51,113 nucleotides of DNA from Stemphylium vesicarium. Taxonomy: Eukaryota > Ascomycota > Dothideomycetes > Pleosporales > Pleosporaceae. Shown here piece after piece: positions 44,503-51,113 of this stretch. Every line of letters starts with the position of its first letter. Positions within the stretch are counted from its first letter, which is position 1. The translations under genes and the position numbers were made by a program. Below the pieces are notes generated by a model, which was not told where the DNA came from, did no database searches, and saw only the letters and a list, made by a program, of their open reading frames with translations. The DNA is taken from positions 1 to 51,113 of the forward strand of contig QXCR01000183.1 of assembly GCA_004380135.1 (NCBI GenBank). Reading direction: 5' to 3'.

Positions 44503-45058
44503 TTTTGGCAAGAGCATGCTGGTCAAGATACCCTTTATCTATTGAAAATCGACGAGACAGCCGGGCGCATTTGCATGGGCTTGTGTTAAGTCTGAGGCTC
44601 ATGACGTGTTTTCTCATCCTTGCAGCCTGCGTTCTTTCGCCTTGAGAGCTTGCTAGCGCGGTCTTTGTGCGTATATGTGAAATGTGCCTTTTGCAAAGTT
44701 ATTTACTCGACTTGGGAAAGTATCGTAGTGGTATATGGTGGGGAAAATGTCAAGAACGCTGGATATCTTTGTCGGATTCCGATATCGAAAACTACCAAGG
44801 TAAATCAAAACACAGGTTCATCGTTTGCGTTTGTTCGTTCGTTCGTTCGCACTAGATTCGAGACTGAACGGACTAACTAACCAACTACTAACAAACGAAC
44901 GAAAAAACACGCTCCCATACAGCATGACCCAAAAAACGGAATATGAATAAGATGGTTGATACACCTCCTCCTTCATCACTCCTTCTCTACTCCATCCACC
45001 ATCCACCACCAACCATCCATCCCATCCACCCCATCCTCTCTCCACTGCGTCTCACCAC
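44503..45058. other. Convergent intergenic region with simple repeats
   Basis: 3' flanks of NOP13 and the AIM24-family gene. It contains a GTTC tetranucleotide run (about 44828-44847), an ACAAACGAACGAA stretch near 44890 that can partly pair with it, and a CCATCC/CACCA-rich tract at about 44990-45040. Confidence 0.5.
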
Positions 45059-46342
45059 CTAAACCCCCGTCGAATTCGCGGCCAACCACTGCGCAAACGC
45101 CGCCGCATTCCTCGTCTGCATAAACACCGTCCCCGGGCCCGTAAACTTGCACACGAGTCCCTCGCCCGCCGTCATATTACTCACAATGCCGCCGCTAGCC
45201 ACGCGCTCGAGCGCGTACTTGCAGTTCCACGCAACAAGATGGCCGTTGTCGATGATGTATTTTTCGTTGGGGGCGAGCTAAGTGAAATCCAACATCAGCA
45301 TCAGGACTGCGGTACTCGGACAAGAGAGTGAAAGGGGGAGGGAGATAAGGGGAGGGGGGGGAGGAAAGTGAGGGATAAACAAGTCTTACATCTTTCCTAA
45401 TAATCGCACCAAAGCTCGTACACCAAAGCACCCCGCTTCCACTTATCTTGTACACAAACAGGCCTTCGCCACTGAACATGGCTTTGCCTATGCCCTGGCT
45501 CTTGTACTCTGTCACAATGCCTTGTGTACAAGCTAAGAACGCGTCACGGCCCACACTCCACGTCTCCTTACCAGCGAGCTTGATGATAGTGATGTCGCCG
45601 AGCGCAGGGGGCGCGAGCAACAATTCTCCGGGACCGGTGTATGTAGATTTTGACATGTCGCCGCCGATTAGGGCTTTTTTGAGGGAGAATTTTAGGTTGC
45701 CTTTTAGCGTCATGGTGGGAGACATTGCGATCATTGAGCCTGTTATTTTCACACCTCTGTCAGCTTTTTTTCTTCTGGGTTGGAGCTGGGGATGGAGAGG
45801 GAGAGGGGAAGAAGGGAAGAAGAAACTGACCAGGCTTCGCAGTAAACGGACATCCAATCGCCAACTGCACAGTCAAAATCGTATTCGTGTCGCGATGGCT
45901 CACGCGATAACTGCCCCCGTTAAATGTGCCTACATCGTCCGCTGACGATGATCCACCTCCAACAGCACCAGCAGCACTACCACCTCCTCCAGCCCCAACA
46001 AACTGCGGCTGCTGTGGTATACTCTGCTGGCTCATCTGCGGCTGTCCCATACCAGGATGTTGCACCTGCGGTTGCTGTAGTCCCTGTTTCTCAGGCGGAT
46101 ACGGACTCGCGCTGGGACTCTGATGCGCGAAACCGCCAAACCCCGGACTCATCGGCTGCTGCTGCTGGTACTGCGGCGCAGGCTGTGTCGGAGGCGGGGA
46201 TTGCGGCTGGCCTGGAGGAGGGAAGTGCTGTTGCTGCTGTTCGGGCGGGGGCGCATATTGTTGTTTCTCAGGCGGAGGGGCGTAATGATGTTGTTGCTGG
46301 GTATGCGCGCCCGCGGATGGTGGAGGCGGGTAGTGCTGCTGC

Positions 46343-46379
<37 letters not shown>

Positions 46380-46597
46380 GCGGCTGTTGCGGTTGGTGGG
46401 CGGGGGGAGATGAAGGCGGTGGTGGGTAGGATTGGCCGCCTGGAGGGGGCGCAAAGTATTGTTGTTGACCTTGTTGATCTGGAGGCGCTGGCGTTGGGGT
46501 GTCAGTCTGGAGATATACATCAACACACGCGACAACATGTGAACTCACGAGGGTAGTAATTGCCGCCTGGCGGTGGTGTCCCTTGGTATCCTGACAT
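45059..46597 (-). CDS. AIM24 family protein with Pro/Gln-rich N-terminus
   Basis: Exons 46597-46549, 46487-45831, 45754-45390 and 45277-45059 give 429 residues. Exon 1 encodes only MSGYQGTPPPGGNYYP; the first intron acceptor is placed at CGCCAG before 46487 because it alone keeps frame. About 200 residues of Pro/Gln repeats with a polyglutamine run follow. The AIM24 (TIGR00266-type) barrel covers the rest: VGTFNGGSYRVSHRDTNTIL, SMIAMSPTMTLKGNLKF, GPGELLLAPPALGDITII, GEGLFVYKISGSGVLWCTSF and TAGEGLVCKFTGPGTVFMQT. Yeast Aim24 is a mitochondrial inner-membrane protein linked to MICOS, but Gln-rich fungal relatives lack an obvious mitochondrial presequence and may act elsewhere. The gene is intact. 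Confidence 0.88.
46334..46380 (-). repeat. CAA/CAG microsatellite coding for polyglutamine
   Basis: An uninterrupted run of GTT (plus strand), ending in CTGCTGCTG-type units, encodes about 15-16 consecutive Gln in the AIM24-family protein. Such runs change length readily between strains. Confidence 0.85.
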
Positions 46598-47666
46598 CTT
46601 GCTACTCGTACTCCTTACAAATTCAAGCTCTCTCTTTCTCTTCCAAGGTGACGATGCGCGGCGCGACGTCGATCAACAAAGGCAATGGTAGTCGAGGAGG
46701 GTATCACAGTCGCAGTCCAAGTCGTAGTTGTACTTAACGCAGTAAAACAAGAAGAGAGAGACAGAGAAAGAGAGGAAAAGGAAGAGACAAGGGCGCCACG
46801 CAAGAGGAAGCAACAGGATCAGATTAGTCCATCAGCAGCAAGTAACCCAACGACCCAGCTCGTTTTAACCGCGCGCGCGCGAGACGCCCCCCGTTCGCAT
46901 CCGTCTCCGTCTTGCTCGGGTGCGAGCTAACTCAGCCTCGCAGCGTGCAGCCAGCACAGCTGTTGGCTAGCGGGGTAACACAAGGCAGACCGCCGCCGAA
47001 TCAGCGCCCCGCGTCTGGTCGTCTTGGGGCGGACATGCGCCAAGCATGCGTGCGACGGGTAAGCACCAAATAGCAGATGGTAAAAAAATCTCGTGCACAA
47101 ATCACGCCTCCAATGCCGTTGACGAGACGCTGCGTCGATTGCGCGGCCACCTTTGCTGCATGCTTGATTGACGCGGCGGCGGGGAGGGAGGGAGAGCTTC
47201 AGTAACCTAGCATCGTGAGCTTACCTCTAAGGGTCCAAGCTCAGGAACGACGAGATGGGATGTAAGCGCCCACTATGGTTTTCGGGGGGTGTGGGCTGGG
47301 CTGGTGCCGCCGCTGATTCGCCGGCGCGTAGGGATATTGGCAATTTGACTTGGCCAAAAATCCTATACATGCGCAAAACCACTGCTTTCATAATTTCATG
47401 GCATAAACAAGATCGATATCCCTAACTCGACTTCATATTTCCGTCGAAGTTTCTACTTTTGACTGGCCCATCTTCGTGCGCGCATACATAAGCAAAGCCT
47501 CAGAACGTGACACATCCATCTATCATGAACCCAATTCCCATACCATAGCACACTGCGCGAGCCCTCATCAAAGCAGCCGTTGAAAAGCGCCCGCTTTAAC
47601 CGAAAAGCTCCAGCCATGCATAACATTGAACATTTCGTAAACCCCCGCATAACAACCAAGACACGT
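46598..47666. other. Intergenic region between AIM24-family and eIF2-beta genes
   Basis: Promoter and purine-rich leader of the AIM24-family gene and 3' flank of eIF2-beta. GC-rich with no recognisable coding frame. Confidence 0.5.
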
Positions 47667-48965
47667 CTAACCCACCATTCTCCGCCTCTTTCCGATCTGG
47701 GCAGAGAAACCAGTCTTGATGGCCTGTACCGAACGCCTTGAACCGCAGCTGTTGCACGTGACGAAGTTGAGACGGTTTTCTCCCTTGGACAGGTCGGTGT
47801 CGGGCGAGCGGCACGTCTTGCAAGTCACGTACTCGACAATGTACCGCCTCAACACGTTCTCCAGCTGCTTTTGCTGGAAGCGACCCTTGATAACCAGGCG
47901 CTTCTGATCAGCAAAGGAACCGCTCGTACCCAATTCAGCAAACAGGAACTGAGCAACGTGCTCGTCGGATCGCTTCATACGCTTGCAAATCTCGGCAAGG
48001 TTGGCGAAGACGGTCTTCTTGTTTCCTTCGCGCATGCACTGCGGGGGTGGGATCTTGTAGCTCTTTGTACCCGAGCTGGCGAGGTCGGGATGTTGCGCGT
48101 GGAGGAGGGTAAAGAAGCGGCTCAGGAGGAGGTTGTATGTGATGGGCGTGGTCTGGTCGTGTTGCCAGATGCCGGTTCCCTTCATCATGTCGCCTTCTTG
48201 CACTTCTGGTTCGGGGGCCGCGGCCTCGTCCTCGCCTTCAGCCTTCTCGCCACCAGCAGCGGCGAGCTTGGCCTCGAAATCGTCCTCGACCTTCTTCTTG
48301 CTAGACTTCTTCTTCTTCTTGAGCGCAGAGAAGTCGCCCTCTGCACCATCATCCTCCTCACCCTCCTTCTTCTTGGTCGACTTCTTCTTCTTCTGTACCT
48401 GTGTCAGCCCTGGGAACGCCGTAGCTTTCGTCCTCCTTACCTTCTTAGCAAGGTCAGCAAACATGTCCGTGACCTCTTCAACCTCTTTGTCGTCGCCTAC
48501 TGCCCCATCAGTCAGTCCATGTTCTGTCGCCCACGCGCGAGCAATCTCACCACCGCCAGAGGAGTGGCCCTCGGCAGATTCCTTGCTACCGTTCACCTCC
48601 ATGGACTCGGTAACGTCGCCGTTGCTGTCGACAATCGTGGCGCCCTCTGAAAATTGAACAGACTTACGAGGCTTGCGGTCGGGGACATCGGCCTGTGAGA
48701 TACTGTTAGTATAGTCTTCTTGACGGGGTCATGTAGCTGCTGTGATTGTGCGGGAAGTGTAGCATCGTCCGTCGTGGCAGAAAAAGCCGAATGCAAGCAA
48801 CGCAGCGCAAGTACGGTAACAGCTCAGCTGAAGCGTCGTTCCGAGTCGCTCGAAGCCGCATGGAATCGCAGGTTTCGCCGCGGTCTTGCATCCGGCTCCT
48901 CTTCCACTGCCCACTTCCCATTTCGACAGCCAGCGTGGGGTCGAATGACGTACAGTATCAGCCAT
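47667..48965 (-). CDS. SUI3: Translation initiation factor eIF2 subunit beta
   Basis: Exon 1 (48965-48954) encodes just MADT. A long intron with an ACTAAC branch site leads to exon 2 from 48692 (ADVPDRKPRKSVQFSEGAT). Three lysine blocks (KKKKSTKKK, KKKKKSSKKK and a weaker one), which bind eIF5 and eIF2B epsilon in this family, are followed by the core TPITYNLLLSRFFTLLHAQH and the C-terminal C2-C2 zinc finger CKTCRS...TCNSCGS. The protein ends KRRRMVG. A further 42-nt GTAAGG...ACACAG segment (48440-48399) inside exon 2 is probably an intron, because LAKK then joins VQKKKKSTKKK. It is stop-free, so the product is 331 residues if spliced and 345 if not. The ternary complex eIF2-GTP-Met-tRNAi needs this subunit for start-codon selection. 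Confidence 0.93.
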
Positions 48966-49339
48966 GATTGCGGTTGCGGTAGGTTGGTTCTTCAGTCGTG
49001 CAATCGGGGTAGTGATGAATTTATTGAGTTGGTATAGGCTGCTGTCGTGGTGGTGGTGTAAGAGCGAAAACAAGCAGCCGCCTTAAACTTCGCCGCAACA
49101 CATGTGTGAGTCGAACGCTGAGAGCCAAGATTTGCGTCACGTGAACAGCGACCGCTAAGCCCCACCTCCGCTCATTGGCTGCAGCGTCCCATCACCAAAC
49201 GCGCCAACGGACCCCGACCGACTCTCGATCGTCGCATCGCGTTGCTTTCCGCCATTCCTTCATGTTCTTGCCCTAGCCGACCGCCTCGAGTCCCACATTC
49301 ACTGCCTTTCCTTGCCGTCCGCCAGCTTCCACACCCGTC
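48966..49339. other. Short divergent promoter of eIF2-beta and the Mim2-like gene
   Basis: Only 374 bp separate two genes that start in opposite directions. It contains the palindrome TCACGTGA at 49137 and an ATTGG (CCAAT complement) at 49174-49178. Confidence 0.6.
49137..49144. promoter_or_regulatory. TCACGTGA E-box-like palindrome in a divergent promoter
   Basis: A perfect palindrome matching the Cbf1/USF-type bHLH site. It lies 172 nt upstream of eIF2-beta and 196 nt upstream of the Mim2-like start, and could serve both genes. Binding is not shown. Confidence 0.4.
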
Positions 49340-49718
49340 ATGTCGTTGAGCAATAGCGAGAGCTTCGTCGAGCCATCCTCCAACGACGAGATCGATTCCC
49401 TGCCCTCCTCGTCGGCCAGCTCCTCGGCCGATGAGGAGGAATACATGTCAGATGCCGATCGGGAATGGAGAGAGTCACTGCAGCAGCTGGAGCTCTTGTT
49501 GACAATGGTCATGGTGCCGTATCTGGGCAAATACTTTGGCAGGAAAGCTGCGTACTGGGGTACGTCATGTCTATAAAGACTTGAATGTGACGAGAGACGC
49601 TGACTATGCGACAGGATGGGCCAAGTTTATGGAGTGGAAATACCCCGTTGAAATCGTCTTCTCGAGTCCGAAAACATTCAAGCTGGCTGGAGCTGCCGAG
49701 GCTGCGGCCGCACTATGA
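49340..49718 (+). CDS. Mim2-like mitochondrial outer membrane import protein
   Basis: Exons 49340-49559 and 49615-49718 give 107 residues; the 55-nt intron has a GCTGACT branch site. The N-terminal half is Ser/Glu/Asp-rich (SSSASSSADEEEYMSDADRE). A hydrophobic segment, LLLTMVMVPYLGKYFGRKAA, follows. The junction then forms YWGWAKFMEWKYPVEIVF, which resembles the conserved end of fungal Mim2, the partner of Mim1 that inserts helical proteins into the outer mitochondrial membrane. The protein ends in an Ala-rich tail. Identification rests on this motif and size only. Confidence 0.65.
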
Positions 49719-50167
49719 GCGGTGCACATGTTACCCCGACAGTTGAATGATTCGAGCACGGCGTTTACGGCGTTGGCGGTATGAGATATACAGACGCATC
49801 ACCACGGAAGAGCAGGCAGCCAAGGCCGGGGTCCGAGCCACGAGCCTGATATACCCACATTTAGAGATACAAAGCAGACACGTTATTGGAACAGTACTTG
49901 CGCATAATGATAGCTCTTGGAGATGATCTGGTAGGCAGGCGAGGTGCTGCAGATGAATACCCTTTGAGTAATACATTGTTGAATGAGACGCTTGTGTCAT
50001 CTTTTAACCATTAGCACAATGTATAAATCACAGCATGCCAAACTCGCCATTTAAAATACCATGTCCATTCCGAAATCAATCCACCAGGGTATCAATCATC
50101 CTCTGCCCAGCTCCATCTCCGTCTCTAAGCTCATCCCATCCCATCCCATCCGCCCCTAATTACTTTC
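49719..50167. other. Convergent intergenic region
   Basis: 3' flanks of the Mim2-like and parvulin genes. No gene or repeat of note. Confidence 0.5.
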
Positions 50168-50686
50168 TCACTTCCTCCCCTCAACCATAATAATATGATA
50201 CCCCTCACTCGTCTTGACCTCGCCAATCTTCGGACTCCCCGTCGTACTCGGCTCAAGCTCATACGCCACTTTTTCAAACTCCTGCATCAAGCTGCCTCGC
50301 ACTTTCCAGCCTAGACTGCCTCCTGTATCATCATCATCACATTAGCACAGTGCACTTTGTTTCTCCCACACCCTCCTCCTACCCCTGCTCACCCAGAAAA
50401 CTTCCACACATATACAAACTGCGACATGCATGGCAATAGGAATGAGGGATGTGTGCTTACCCTGCCTCGCCTTATCCTCACTCATCTCCCTAGCAACATC
50501 ATCGAACTTGGCTCCATTCCGTATCTTCTCCAGTGCCTCTTCCTTTTTACTGTGTTTCTCACAGAGAATGTGGCGCACGTTTATGCTGGTTGCTGGCTTC
50601 AACTTTCCTGCACTGCTACCGCTTTTTCCGCCTTCGTCTTTGGAGCCACCGGAATCTTTTTTGGCTTTGTTGTTCTTGGGTGCCAT
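50168..50686 (-). CDS. PIN4: Parvulin-type peptidyl-prolyl isomerase (Par14/Pin4 type)
   Basis: Exons 50686-50461 and 50322-50168 give 126 residues, close to human Par14 (131). The basic Gly/Ser/Lys-rich N-terminus (MAPKNNKAKKDSGG) precedes the parvulin domain: INVRHILCEKHSKKEEALEK, GAKFDDVAREMSEDKARQ, then GGSLGWKVRGSLMQEFEKVA across the intron and SEGYHIIMVEGRK at the end. The first conserved His is in VRHILC and the second in GYHIIM. No WW domain is present, which separates it from Pin1/Ess1. Members act in the nucleus and nucleolus, in ribosome biogenesis and chromatin. The gene is intact. Confidence 0.92.
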
Positions 50687-51113
50687 TTTTTGAGAGAAGG
50701 GATGGGGTTGTGAATACGTGGGCGTAGAGTGCGGCTGTGGGGTTGCTGGTGCGGTTGCTGTCGGTGCTGTTGAAGCGCGCAGGAGACGGGGAGAGAGCGC
50801 GTGAGAGAGACAATATGGCCAGGCGCGATATTCGGATTTAAGGTGGTGTGCTAGAAGATTTAAATTTGTTCTTTTGCAGACAAAGGTTTTGTTAGTAGTA
50901 GTGAGTTGGGATCACAGCTCGGAGCTCCGGTGCGGGGCAAGAGACAAGGGTCCACATAGAGTGGATACCCACTAGTTCTTTGCATTTGGGGGGGGATGAA
51001 CCGGTACGAAGCCGGATGAGGCGGGACGTGTGGCAGCAGAATAGCGAGGATAGGTGATTTCCAGCGAAAGCAGAATAGTGGAGCGTCGCAAGTTGCTAGT
51101 TGCCTCAATACTG
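50687..51113. other. Promoter of the parvulin gene and unassigned sequence to the window end
   Basis: The minus-strand promoter and leader of the parvulin gene. The remainder has no recognisable feature. Confidence 0.5.

Noticed and set aside
47871..48650. 259-codon plus-strand frame
   Set aside because: Antisense shadow of the lysine-rich eIF2-beta coding sequence; composition (Leu-rich) is the complement of Lys codons.
48645..48671. Intron-like stretch (CGTAAGTCTG...TTTTCAG on the minus strand) in eIF2-beta
   Set aside because: It reads in frame as KPRKSVQFSEGAT, which matches the conserved N-terminal segment of the family, so it is coding.

Overview
The window is nuclear DNA from a filamentous ascomycete. 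The gene families, the short 42-110 nt introns with GT(A/G)NG donors, CTAAC/CTGAC branch points and (C/T)AG acceptors, and the mix of conserved genes with decayed transposons fit a Pleosporales-type Dothideomycete. No rRNA, tRNA, CRISPR or bacterial feature was seen. Most coding genes are spliced; exon limits below were worked out by reading frame and splice consensus, not from transcripts.

Layout. (1) 1.8-6.2 kb is a housekeeping block: an MKK1/2-type cell-wall-integrity MAP kinase kinase and cytosolic Phe-tRNA synthetase beta. (2) 6.9-15.4 kb is an accessory block: a HET-domain protein, a 103-residue secreted eight-cysteine protein that appears only after splicing, a cytochrome P450, and a seven-exon C2H2/fungal-specific transcription factor. 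(3) 15.8-25.1 kb is transposon-damaged: a decayed pogo/Fot1-like transposase; a GcvT/LigM-like (putative folate-dependent demethylase) gene with one in-frame TGA; and an FAD aromatic-hydroxylase gene split into two parts by about 3.4 kb of AT-rich sequence carrying a decayed hAT transposase. (4) 26.4-33.3 kb holds a histidine phosphatase, a Dabb-GFA fusion, an F-box-like gene with one stop, a 204-residue protein of unknown function, a nonsense-mutated aminoglycoside-phosphotransferase-like remnant and a BBE-type FAD oxidoreductase. (5) 34.3-38 kb holds a 1-kb foldback element with arms of about 320 bp, and a decayed member of a Pleosporalean membrane-protein family interrupted by a 162-bp MITE with a perfect 8-bp target duplication. 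(6) 39-51 kb is a second housekeeping block: NBR1-like autophagy receptor, Nop13, AIM24-family protein, eIF2-beta, a Mim2-like protein and a Par14/Pin4-type parvulin.

How it fits together. The two conserved ends enclose about 20 kb in which at least five genes carry single nonsense codons and three are interrupted or truncated. The GcvT-like and FAD-hydroxylase genes lie in tandem on the minus strand and may once have served aromatic-compound breakdown (inference). The hAT-edge sequence, the 162-bp MITE and the 1-kb foldback element share a CAACAATCAA(T) subterminal motif. This suggests one hAT-related family has been shaping the region.
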